This document shows, piece after piece, positions 34,981-45,161 of a stretch of 64,000 bases of DNA (within the stretch, counting starts at the first letter, position 1; each line of letters opens with the position of its first letter). This DNA comes from Branchiostoma lanceolatum (Eukaryota; Chordata; Leptocardii; Amphioxiformes; Branchiostomatidae). The stretch covers positions 22,658,474 through 22,722,473 of the forward strand of contig NC_089724.1 of assembly GCF_035083965.1 (NCBI RefSeq). The letters run 5' to 3'. The translations under genes were made by a program, and so were the position numbers. Below the pieces are notes generated by a model. The model was not told the origin of the DNA. It did no database searches and saw nothing but the letters and a program-made list of their open reading frames with translations.

Positions 34981-36692
34981 ATGCTTCGCGTTCTGATGCT
35001 GTGCGAAATGAAAACAGAAATGTCGGAAGCTAGGCGGGCAGATTTTCACCACATTCATGACGCCTGGATCGAGGCTACCAACGTCTACCTCGCCGTTATC
35101 CTCATCAGCATAGGGCTGTTCTTGTACGTCAAAAAGTGAGTACAGTTTGGTGGATTTTATGTGTCGGTTTCAAACGCAGTACTGATTTTAATACTTTGGG
35201 AAATCAGCGCCCCCCTCCCCCATGTTTATCATTTGTGATTATGATAACAACAACAAAGGATTCTAGATATACTAATAGTGTACTATAATTATGGAAACTA
35301 ATGCTCCCAGCACTTAACCATTGTCTACTTCTGTTTATGTGTCAATGCGTTTGTCATCAAATTCCAACACCCGATTTTAGTATTTTTCACTCAGAATCCT
35401 TCTTCTTTCTTTGTTTTTGCAAGGAGGTTTAAATTTAACCTCCTTGGTTTTTGAGGCTACCAACCTCAAATTACTGAAGATTCTTTGGCCTATATACCGA
35501 CTGTAAGACTTGATCCACCCATAACGGGAAAGAAACCTACTCTTTTCGATAAGTGTGGTGGGTTCTTTAACGAGGTGTGGCTTTCCTCAAACACAGGACC
35601 TCCAGTAAACCAAGGTCAAGGGGGTTTAAAGGATTTAACATCCTATCCGAGGAACGTTCCTATGTACTCATTTTCACTTAAGTCTCAAGGGCACAAGATC
35701 AGTGACATGACATTATTCAAACCTGGGACCTCTTGTGTTCTGGACCAAACATGCCGCCGTTACGCCACACAATCCCACCAACTTAAGTTATACCTTATGT
35801 CTGTACAAATTCCTTGTTAATAAGTTATTTGCAAAGTCTTTTTTGGATTGGTCAGGGGCATTCGGTTAAGCAAATCTGGATTGGACAGTTTGTTGGGTTT
35901 GAATAGAAGACAGTCACTTCACATAGAACTAGCCTGGGTGCCAGGCCACCGCACCATAGTCTCTAATCCTTCAGCAGGGGAGGGATATGCCCCACCAGCA
36001 CTGTTACCACACGGGCCCTAATTATCTCTCATGCTCACCAAGGAGGTTAAGATTATTTTAACCTCCTTGAGCTCACCAAGAGAGATTGTGTGCCAACTCT
36101 GTATCGTGTATGATGTGGCCTCCCTCGACCAAAAGAGGTTATTGTCTAGCGGGAAGGGCCTGGTATCCAGGCTATTAAGAATAACACACTTGTTTGGTGC
36201 TATCTGCAGGCACTTTAAGAGACCCATGATCCGAGTGTTTCCAAGCTCAGGACAAGCCTCTGCCGTAGACAGGCGCAAAAGAGCTGACGATGACTTCAAA
36301 AATGTTCGACTGAGGCAACAATTGGAGCACTGGTACATTGGTGAGTACGTGTAGTTAGATACAATGTATTGGGGGAAAGGGACCATATCTGGGACGTCAT
36401 TCCGTAATCTGAGCACCACTGCCAAACATATAAAGCTAAATATCATTCCAAGTATTTTTACTTTCTTCCTGTAATGGTGTAGTTTGTTCAACAAATTTGG
36501 ACCGGGGTGTCCCCAGCATCCTAGCTGTTTGTTTGTTTACATTACAAAGTATTTTTGGTAAACTAAATGCTAAATGTATCTCCCTTTTTCTTTCCAGCAA
36601 GAAAATGGGAGCAAGGTCAGGAGAGGCCAGCATCCATGGAGAAACCACCCAGTGTGACCACATCAACAGTTGTTAGTATTGAGGATAGATGA
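34981..36692 (+). CDS. SMIM19: SMIM19, small integral membrane protein
   Basis: Three exons fit in phase: 34981-35135, 36210-36340 and 36598-36692, giving 126 aa from the first ATG. ATGs at 34996, 35008 and 35020 would give shorter forms closer to the roughly 107-aa vertebrate protein. Family landmarks are [20 protein letters not shown] (single membrane span, about residues 29-47), then KRPMIRVF, then [17 protein letters not shown], matching the SMIM19 pattern EAWNEATNVYL...RIMRIF...RLRQQLE. The molecular function is unknown. Intron 1 contains AAGGAGGTT hairpins. Confidence 0.9.
35420..36075. repeat. Paired AAGGAGGTT hairpins in SMIM19 intron 1
   Basis: CAAGGAGGTT...AACCTCCTTG at about 35420-35446 and again at about 36043-36068, each a 10-12 bp stem with a short loop. 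AAGGAGGTT words recur at about 57700 and 63368. They may be the ends of one insertion, since the sequence between them includes a non-coding stretch with a long shadow frame. Confidence 0.4.
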
Positions 36693-37187
36693 TAATCAGG
36701 ACCTCAGGACAGAAAGTACATCAGTGACATCACCCCCAAATCTGCATGAGCCATTCCAGCAACCGACCGTTGACTGATGACAGACTATTTTACTCAGTCC
36801 AAGAACTTGCTCAGTCTGAAATTTGGGTTTGGTACTGTGTTGTTGGCTTGTTGCCCTATAAAAAGAATCTTTGTTGCTTTTGTGGCTAAATGCTGTACTG
36901 TACAATACATGGATAACAGTAATTCTTGGTATATTTTTTTCATGCTTCAGATGGCTCCACTTTTTCACTGTAAAAGGACCCAGTTTCTGGTAACACAGTA
37001 GAAAAATCAAGTGGACTATCATTTACCTTAGTACCAACCAGACCTCTCAATCAATATTCTACAAAGTGAGATGGTGTGTGCAAGGCAATTTCTACCTTAG
37101 CCACTGCACAGAGGCAAAATTTAAAGAAGAGCAAGCATGACTGAAGAGAGACAGAAAGACTACTTATCACTCTTCACTTTGTTTCAC
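36693..37187 (+). other. SMIM19 3' UTR and spacer
   Basis: AT-rich sequence without coding signals between the SMIM19 stop and the inverted-repeat element at 37188. Confidence 0.4.
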
Positions 37188-38391
37188 TTAGGCTGCACCA
37201 AGTAATTTTTATGGATGACGTCCTTTGGAGACCCTAGATCTAATGCGAGAGCGCGGAAAAAAAACAAGAAGGGCCGAAAAAAACAAGATGCCTAGATTTG
37301 AAAAATAATAGTTGACGACACATGTTAGGACACAAATTGAATGAGAGAACACAGTGTAACAACTATCAATTCTTTTATTAATCATGAAAACAGCAATAAT
37401 TTGAATAAATCAGTTTAAGTTGAACAGCAGTTGTTGTCCTGTCCTGTTTCTTTCCATATCCCATTGATTTTGCAGGCCTGCAGAAAGGCATAGTATATTA
37501 AAAAGGCAAAATTAGTTGGTGATTAACTCTTCGCATGCTTTACTACATTCCTACCTATGCTTTAGAAATCCTAATGAATAATAGCAATTATTCAAGAGCC
37601 AAATATAGACCAAAAATGATAGAAATAAAAAAAACCCACATATTTCCCCAACAAGTATAAATAACCAGAAACGAATAGATGATCATTATCCATGCAGAAT
37701 AAATGAATACATTCATCTTACACTCCCCCTTCCCAGATTATATTTTTTCGCACATAGTACTTGATCCAAAACAGACTAAAGAACGGAACTTTTCATACCT
37801 CAAAAACAGACTTGGGCCTAGGAGCTTCAGTTGTGGCAGCTGTCTTGTCGACCTCCATGCGGATGAAACACCCGAACTGCTTGGTTGCCTGCCCCACCTG
37901 CAGGCCGGAGTAAACTTCAATGCCTCTCCCGATCTTCTCGTCATTGCAGAAGAAATGCACTGTAGCTGATCTTGACAAGACTTGCTTAAAATTGTACGGC
38001 TGAAACTCACTCGCCGCTACAAGTCTCTCGTACAGTTGTGCGAACGTCAGCTCTCCCTGACCGACATCGAGAGCGTACCAATCAACAACAACGTTGCCGC
38101 CCTTTTTCACTTTTATGCTCATATTAGCGTCCGAACCCACATGCTCTGTGGAATTCGACGCCATCTTGCTTACTAGTACTACTACTGGTATTTTGACCGT
38201 GATGCACATGTACACCACCGTTATACGGCACATGTGTTTATTTATGCATTTCGCGTGACGAGTTTTACGTTAATCTTACGATTTGGTCATAGTTACAGGA
38301 AGCGGAAATTCTTGGGTTTTTTTTCTGGGAACAGACCAAAATCAATGCGCGCGCGGACGTCATCCATAAAAATTACTTGTTGCAGCCCTAA
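37188..38391. mobile_element. 1.2-kb inverted-repeat element carrying a two-exon gene
   Basis: The left end 37188-37223 and right end 38355-38391 are inverted repeats (TTAGGCTGCACCAAGTAATT... versus TTAGGGCTGCAACAAGTAAT..., then TTTATGGATGACGTCC) with one gap and one mismatch. The family recurs at 46831-47516, which shares both ends and the inner AACAAG.xGGGCC block but has unrelated middle sequence. The gene at 37415-38164 lies wholly between the repeats. The superfamily is uncertain (hAT-like ends are possible), and no target duplication is clear. Confidence 0.65.
37415..38164 (-). CDS. Unknown 142-aa protein inside an inverted-repeat element
   Basis: Exon 1 is 38164-37799 (ATG at 38164 after GCAAG) with donor GAG|GTATGA. 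Exon 2 is 37477-37415 with acceptor TTTCTGCAG, joined in phase 0 and ending in TAA. The protein starts MASNSTEHVGSDANMSIKVK, contains VVVDWYALDVGQGELTFAQL and GRGIEVYSGLQVGQATKQFG, and ends with a Lys-, Asn- and Cys-rich tail (DNNCCST). No signal peptide or membrane span is seen. I do not recognise the fold. Codon use looks coding. It may be captured host sequence or an accessory gene of the element. Confidence 0.6.
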
Positions 38392-38877
38392 ATGGAACCT
38401 TGTGGCTAGAGTTTGAATAAATTGAAGTGGCAAGTTACGTGAATAAGTGAATGAATGAATGAACGAACAAATGGAGGGATGAAAGGGTCAATGAATGCAT
38501 GCAAGAATGAATGAATCTACGATAGTTAATAATTAATTCGCGAGTCTTGCTTTTCATAAAGACGTACCCGTCTTTACACCTTCCGAAATGTTCTTTATTC
38601 CTTCTCTTGCTCCCAACCAAACGTGCGCGCAACGGGCCATCCAAATATTTCGTTCGCTTCACTTTTAAACGGTAACAAAATGTTTCATCTATTTAAAATT
38701 CTCCGTTCCATTTAGACGCCGGAAGTACCATTCATTTCTTTTTCGTTTTTTTTTTTTCAGAACAATACTTGCTAACTTGTATGTTCAGTTGCCTGAAATC
38801 TCTACTTCTTCGAAGAAATCAGGGCCTTCGAAACCGTGAATGCCATGGGGCAATATTAATCATTCCAAGATTCATTG

Positions 38878-41800
38878 TCACAGAATCGTGTATAGTATTG
38901 TGACCATTGAAGTAATAGCATATACGACTATAGCAGCACACGGCTGGTACTGTACTGCAACGCCGGATGTTAACGGCAGTTTGGACGGCAGTTCGGGCGG
39001 CGGTGTAGACGGTTTGGGCTGCGGTGTAGACGGTTTGGGCGGCGGTGTAGACGGTTTGAGCGGCGATGTAGACGGTTTGGGCTGCGGTGTAGACGGTTTG
39101 GGCTGCGGTGTAGACGGTTTGGGCGGCGGTGTAGACGGTTTGAGCGGCGGTGTAGACGGTTTGGGCGGCGGTGTAGATGGAGAACCTAGGTGGTTACAAG
39201 AGTCGTTACTCCTCTAACGTTATGGGAAGAAGATTAGAATGAGAAAGTACTGAAACATACATGAAACGACGTCCAAACAACGTCTAAATTCTAAAACGGC
39301 GTTTTGTTATGGATATTGATTGATTAAAAGTTATCTTACGTGTGCATGTCGGGACAGGAGCAGTCCATGATGTGTCAGCTTGACACATCACACTAGAGGC
39401 TCCGTTCAGTACGTATCCCGGGTCACAGGTGAACTTAATTACGCTCTCGTAGGACCTCGCTCTGGTAGTGGGTGTCCGCGCTCCGTTAGTTGGAGCAGTC
39501 AACACCGAACATTGTCCACCTGAAATTTCAAACTACCTTTGATTTCGAGGATATATGTTCTATATGTCCGTGTACCATTTTTAAGTATTGCGAAATAACG
39601 CACTGACCTCCCATTTCCAATCCGGGGCCCGGCCGGGCTGTTTGCGAAAACGAAAAAAAAAAAAAAATTCACATCAAGAAAATACACACTATATGGTAAG
39701 AAGTAATTTTTTTTACGTTTTTTGTCTTTAATTGTCGTTTATATCATATTTTTCCTTACCACAAGCTGGCCGGCCGGGCCCCGGACTGAAAATGGGACCG
39801 AAGCATAATACTCTCTTTGCTACATGGTGAATGTGCGTATACCACATTTCGATGGGTATTGCTAGTATGAATCAACTGGAAAGTCGCCTTACCAAATACG
39901 TGACGTGTGCACGTTGGAACAGAGTTAATCCATGTTCCGTCAGCTTGGCACGTCACAGCGTCAGCGCCGTTCCGTACGTATCCGGTGTCACAGGTGAAGG
40001 TCACCGTGTCCTGGTAGGAGGTCGCTCCGGTAGAGGGTGTCCGCGCTCCGTTGGTTGGGGCCGTCAACACTGGGCATTGCCTGCCTAAAATGGCGTAATA
40101 TAAATCATATAGTCATGTTCGTGTATCTATGACTATGCACGAAAGATACATGTGTGAGGTTCGTTAGTAGACATCCGATTTAGTGCTTGCCAACGTTTTA
40201 GCCTTAAAATAGGACGTTAAATGAAGGTCCCGTGTTTGAGGAGAGTCACACCTTGAGCACGTAAAAGAACCCACCACATCTTTCGAAAAAGAGCAGGGGC
40301 ATGCCCCGGTGTGACTGGATCAAAACATTCCGGTCTAAATGGGGTAGGGAATTTCCCGAGCAGCCTTCGTAACCCCTGCTTCTCCTAATGGGTCAGTGAA
40401 GTCATGCTTGTCTCGAGCATTGATGTTTCTGACCTAGAGTGAAGAGATGTTGCTACAGAATTAGTTTAGTGCTTAGAGGGGTGGCCTTCTACGCCCTTGC
40501 ACTGAGCGAGTTCTTATGCTCTCACCACTATTGTGTCGGGAACAACGTTTTGATACAAATTGCTTGTACATTGTATCTATTAGTGTCTACTTCATCTTAC
40601 GTGTGCATGTTGGAACAGGGTTACTCCATTGTCTGTCATCTTGGCACGTCACAGCATCAGTGCCGTCCGGTTCGAACCCCGGGTCGCAGGTGAAGGTCAC
40701 CGTGTCCTGGTAGGAGGTCGCTCCGGTAGAGGGTGTCCGCGCTCCGTTAGTTGGGGCCGCCAAGAGCGGGCATCGTATGGCTGAAATGGTATTTATATGT
40801 ATCTATGTGGGGAGGAGAACCTAGGTGGTTAACCAGAGTCCTTACTCCTCTAACGTTATGAGGAAAATATTAGAAGAAGGTATCTATGTACTGAAACATA
40901 CATGAAACGACGGTCATTAGTAAACGTCTGTTTGCCAACGTCTAAAGTCTCAAAAGTCTGTTGAAAACCACAATTAGACATTGTATCTATAGAGAGTGCA
41001 AACTGCATTTTGCGTGTGCATGTTGGAACAGTATTAGTTCATGCTCTATTAGTGTGTATCCCCTGTTACAATTTACGAAGCAAGAACATAACATACGACT
41101 ATTCTATTTAGCTAAAAACTATTTCAACGAAGACTCAATGCAAGGTGAATATACATAAAGCTCCACTCACGTGCACCATACAACGCCTGAATCCCTACAA
41201 TATCGTCAGAGTGAAGCAGTGGGTCCTTGTATGAGCCTTTTTGGGTGAAGGGACTCATGATGGATTCATGAACACCGGAATGCTTCAGGCCCAGGGAGTG
41301 GCCAATTTTGTGAACTGCTACATGTAGCAGATCATACTCTGTGGGGGTGGGGTGGGGAGGGGTGGAGAGTGAATTGACAAGGTTAGACAACCAGGTAATA
41401 AGGTGGTGAGTATAAATGTTCCCTTTTCTGATAGAGGTCGCTACATTACGACATACATACATACATTATGAGATAACTTCCTGATGTTTCTGGAATGCGA
41501 CTATCTCTCTTTCTGGGACTAGACAGTGTCATAACGAAAACTATGCATGCCTGGACCCAGGGCTGTCTCTAGCTTAAAATTTTTGTCCGTCCCACTCACT
41601 GTTTGGGAGCCAATTATGTTAACTTTCGTTGGTAAATCTGTCATTTTAAGCAAATGGACATGCATTTTCAACAATTTCATGGAGCTAAGTTCAGATTTTT
41701 TTGGACGAATGGAATCCAGGGCAGAGAAAAATTCCTGTGGAATTTTTGGAGTTCTTGCGGACTGCACACAATATACTATTACATTGAATACTATCCGGCT

Positions 41801-44800
41801 AGCTCCCAGTGAAATAGGTAATGATTTACTTGCAGCAGGGGCAGGCCGGCCAATTGAGAAATCTTTATTTCCGTTAAAGTGGACATCGCCGTTTAGCGCA
41901 TAGATCCCGGGAGAGAACGCATGCGCTAGCGTGCCCTGGGTGAACGGTGCGTTGTCTCCGTGGTTGCCATGGGGATCTGGAATAACGAACTGGATCTCGA
42001 ATGCTGGGGATCCATCCACTTTGGTGAACGTCAAGGGGGTTTGTTCCTGCCATACCTTAAAACATGAAAGAAAAAAACGGGCTTGATGATTTGGTAAACT
42101 CCACAAATTTCGCACCCGTTTTATATGTCCTATTTCAAGCATATGAACATTACTGTACATGTGCAAGCTCATGCAATTAAGATCGGGACTGGATCAGGGC
42201 AACTGCCAGCAATCATAGATTATTCCGAAAATAATGTAAAAATATTCAGGTACAGGCATACTACTTTATCGACAATGATCGAAAGAGACACTGGACTCAC
42301 AGGTTCTGCATTGGTGTCCGCCATGAAGGACAGAAAGTACTAGAATAACTTTATCTAGTTAACCTCACCGACACGTGTACCTGAATCGTCTTCATCATCA
42401 TCTTACATCCGGAGAATTTCTTTCTCCGGACCAAATCTACACCCTGCACTGTCTTATCAATCTAAGATTTCACCAGTCCTCCATTTTCCAAGGAAAGGGC
42501 TTCTACAAGTCTTAGATAGGCTAGAACCCTGTAACGGCACTTAACCTTAATCCGACGCAACCTTAATCCGACGCAACCTTAATCCGAGACCTTTCAGTAC
42601 ACGCCTGTACGTTAAGACCTAGCGCTGATATGCAAAGTCTTTTGATTGCTTCTAAAATACAGTAAGGTGGACAACAGAAAAATGTGCAATGGTAAGGCCC
42701 TGAAGATACAATGTTGTAGCGACAAGATCAGAAATATTTGACATGGTTTTATCACGTAGGGCGTGTCGTGGGAGGGAGGGCAGCCATAACATTTTTGATG
42801 ATGACTAGTTCATCGGGTATAGTTGACAATTCCCATCATTAACAGGTCGACCGAAACGTGTCCTTTATCTGCAGTACCTGATAGGCTTGCGTCATGACCT
42901 CTTCGAGTTCACTACGATTAAAAGCTCCTTCAACAACAGTGAGTCTCCAGGTCAGGTTCCTATTGTTCCATCTGAAGGCATGTAGCCTGAACCGACGGTG
43001 GCGGCGGGCCATTCTGCGGAGATTCGTACCGGGAATCGTGTCGGGCACACCGCAAAAGCGTATCTGCTTCACCCTCACGGTATCAGCATCTAGCTGACCT
43101 GGAGGGACCAAAAATGCACTTCGTAATTAGCGGTGTTGCATCTTTGCAATTTCCCGTTTCATGCTACGGTCCCAATTAATAATTGTGCCGGTGCCCGGGC
43201 GCCCGCAGGTGGTGTAGTCCCGCAGTCCCGGCCGGGCCCCGTAGCCAGAAATTTGTCGGGTACGGGGGGGGGGGAGAACTTCCGGTGCTCGCACGATTAG
43301 CTCTTGTTTGCTTACTGAACAACACCCCTGGCCCTGCCTTGGTTGGGGCAAAGCATTCAGGGCGTTACCGGGTCGCGCGTTGAATTTAAGTCCGTGTTAA
43401 AGTCACCGTGGGGCTCGGTCGGGCCCCAAAAATTGACCGGCTGCCCCAGGGTGTCCCACGGGGCCACGCCCGAAAGTGCAAAGAAAAACCCCATGAACTA
43501 CCCGGCAGGACCCCTTTTTAAGCATTAGAACAGAAGTTCGACCCCTTTCTTCCCAAAACACCAAATCAACGGGTACATGTACAAAAAAAAATGTACATGT
43601 ACAGGAACATTTGTTATCAAATTTGTTACGAAGTTAGGAGTCTGTGTACCGAATGTTTTTAGGCAAGTTATATGTAGAAATGTAGATGCTGAGTCGCTAA
43701 GCTCTGGTGTTATGATAGATAATGCTGTTCTCGTTTAGAAGTTTACAATACATGCACTCCCTCTCTTTCGATAAATAATCTCTTGGTAGTCCTTCGATCT
43801 CATTCCCATCGATAGACCGTAATCTACCGCATAAAAAATCCCTAGCTGAGGTATAGCATTACCGGTTAGGTGAAAACTAACCCGCAAACTACAAATACAC
43901 CGATTAAAGATCAAAGACTAGCATGTCATGCTTCAGCGACACCACAAAACACCTCACCACAACAGTTTGACCCTTTCCTAAAGCGTGATCTTGGAACGTT
44001 TTTACCTGTCATTGTGATGTTGACAGATTCCTGGAACGTAGAAATGTCTTCCCTCATAGAATCCTTACTCTGCAACTAAATGGAAAAAAAAGGAAAATTG
44101 ATCTCTATCCAGTTTTATGGTAGGGTCACATTTCCTAACCGGGGCCCGGCCGGGCTGTTTGCGGAAACGAAAAATTAAAGTGTATGTCAATAAATATGCA
44201 CAAGCTATGCTCTTAAATGATCTTGGTACATTTTGTATTTTTTGTTGTCCTTTATATCATACTTTTCATTCCCAAAGACTGCCAGGCCGAGCCCCGGATT
44301 GGAAATGTGACCCAAGCATTAGCTGACTGAAGAGATATTCTTCCACTGGTCGTGACAGAGAAGACAGACATCATGATTAATTCCCAAAGTTTCGTACAAA
44401 ATCGGCCCCTGCAGTTCTAAAAAAGCTGCTAGGGGGCCCAAACCTACACCACTTTTGTAAGAGTCCAAGAGTTACCGGTATCTACCATGAGTGTGTAAAA
44501 CGTATGTTGTTTGTTCAACAAGTTAGATGATAACAACAACTGTATCATCAGAAACATTGATTGTCACCAAAGTAGCTTGCATCAGTCTCAGTTGTGTCGA
44601 TAAGGCCATGTTGATATTATTATATGGATGACATCCTCTGGGGACCCCAAAACAGATGCGAGCGTGCGAATAAAATCAGGGGTAGCACCACACAAAGTTG
44701 TTTAAAGTAAAACAGGATGTAAACGAAAAGATGCTGTTTTACCTCAAACAACATTGTGTGGTGCTGAAGAATCGAGCACATTTGTATCCTGCTTTTGATC

Positions 44801-45161
44801 GATTTTAAAATGGTTCATGTAAATAACCCAGAGATGAAACAAATAAATAAATCAGACATACCGAGCCGGTCAGCAACTTTGCTGGATTACAATTGTTGTA
44901 CTGACTTACAAGGGGTCCCGTTCGAAAATGCGGTAGCTTACAAATGAAACGTTGTGCCTTCATTCCATAAAATTGCTACTAGTAGAGCTAGAGAGACATA
45001 AATGTACACTTTAGCCACATAGGAATATAGTTTAACTATAATCAGATACCAGAAAAAATCATTCAGCTATATAATACCTTTTCCTGTTGCGTGGTTATGT
45101 CGGCCCGAACGCAGCCAAACGCAACCGTGACTAGCATGGCCAGGTACACGTAGGCGTTCAT
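38878..45161 (-). CDS. Matrix metalloproteinase with 3 sushi domains, Glu-to-Lys active site
   Basis: Nine exons fit in phase: 45161-45078, 44069-44006, 43098-42878, 42055-41830, 41338-41171, 40780-40601, 40084-39905, 39519-39340 and 39185-38878, giving 536 aa. It has a signal peptide (MNAYVYLAMLVTVAFGCVRA), a short propeptide with cysteine switch RFCGVPD (Cys65), a basic RRMARRHRR furin-like site, and a catalytic domain (QTPLTFTKVDG, HGDNAPFTQGTLAHAF). The zinc site reads HKIGHSLGLKHS, with Lys209 in place of the catalytic Glu, and the Met-turn is ESIMSPF. Three CCP/sushi domains on 180-nt exons follow, then a KPSTPPP stalk and the hydrophobic tail AAIVVYAITSMVTILYTIL, suggesting a GPI or membrane anchor. 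There is no hemopexin domain. As read it would lack normal protease activity. Confidence 0.88.
38995..39185 (-). repeat. 21-bp minisatellite coding a KPSTPPP stalk
   Basis: Nine tandem 21-bp units (CCGTCTACACCGCCGCCCAAA and variants) inside the last metalloproteinase exon encode KPSTP(P/Q)(P/L) repeats. Pro/Thr/Ser-rich stalks are often O-glycosylated. The repeat number probably varies between alleles. The open plus-strand Gly/Val/Asp frame is its antisense shadow. Confidence 0.85.
39608..39794. mobile_element. GC-ended MITE in a metalloproteinase intron
   Basis: About 187 bp with inverted ends CCGGGGCCCGGCCGG near 39621 and CCGGCCGGGCCCCGG near 39771, embedded in CCCATTT.CA(A/G)TCCGG and its complement. 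It shares ends and AT-rich core with the copy at 44124-44312, also in this gene. Confidence 0.7.
40215..40345 (+). repeat. Dispersed repeat with GAGCACGTAAAAGAACCC
   Basis: Same family as 22165-22290 and located in an intron of the metalloproteinase gene. The shared core is GCACGTAAAAGAAC(C/T)C followed by CGA(A/G)AA.AG. Confidence 0.5.
42542..42590 (+). repeat. Short tandem repeat AACCTTAATCCGACGC x3
   Basis: Three head-to-tail copies of a 16-bp unit, the last one diverging at its end, within a metalloproteinase intron. Confidence 0.8.
44124..44312. mobile_element. GC-ended MITE, second copy
   Basis: About 189 bp bounded by GGGTCACATTTCC and its complement GGAAATGTGACCC, with the GC-rich CCGGGGCCCGGCCGG inner end. 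Core words (TTTATATCATA, ACGAAAAA) match the copy at 39608-39794. Confidence 0.7.
44605..44764. repeat. Solo element end and an inverted repeat (44685-44764)
   Basis: Bases 44605-44680 (TATGGATGACATCCTCTGGG, then GATGCGAGCGTGCGAATAAA) match the left end of the families at 37188 and 59034. They are followed by an imperfect inverted repeat GCACCACACAAAGTTGTTT...AAACAACATTGTGTGGTGC with arms of about 32 bp. Confidence 0.5.

Noticed and set aside
35485-35820. 111-codon plus frame in SMIM19 intron 1
   Set aside because: It lies between SMIM19 exons that join cleanly without it, and has no domain similarity. Probably repeat-derived.
38840-39217. Plus-strand Gly/Val/Asp-rich repeat protein (GVDGLGGG)
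   Set aside because: It is the antisense of the metalloproteinase last exon, whose minus frame has an in-phase acceptor, KPSTPPP repeats and a proper stop.
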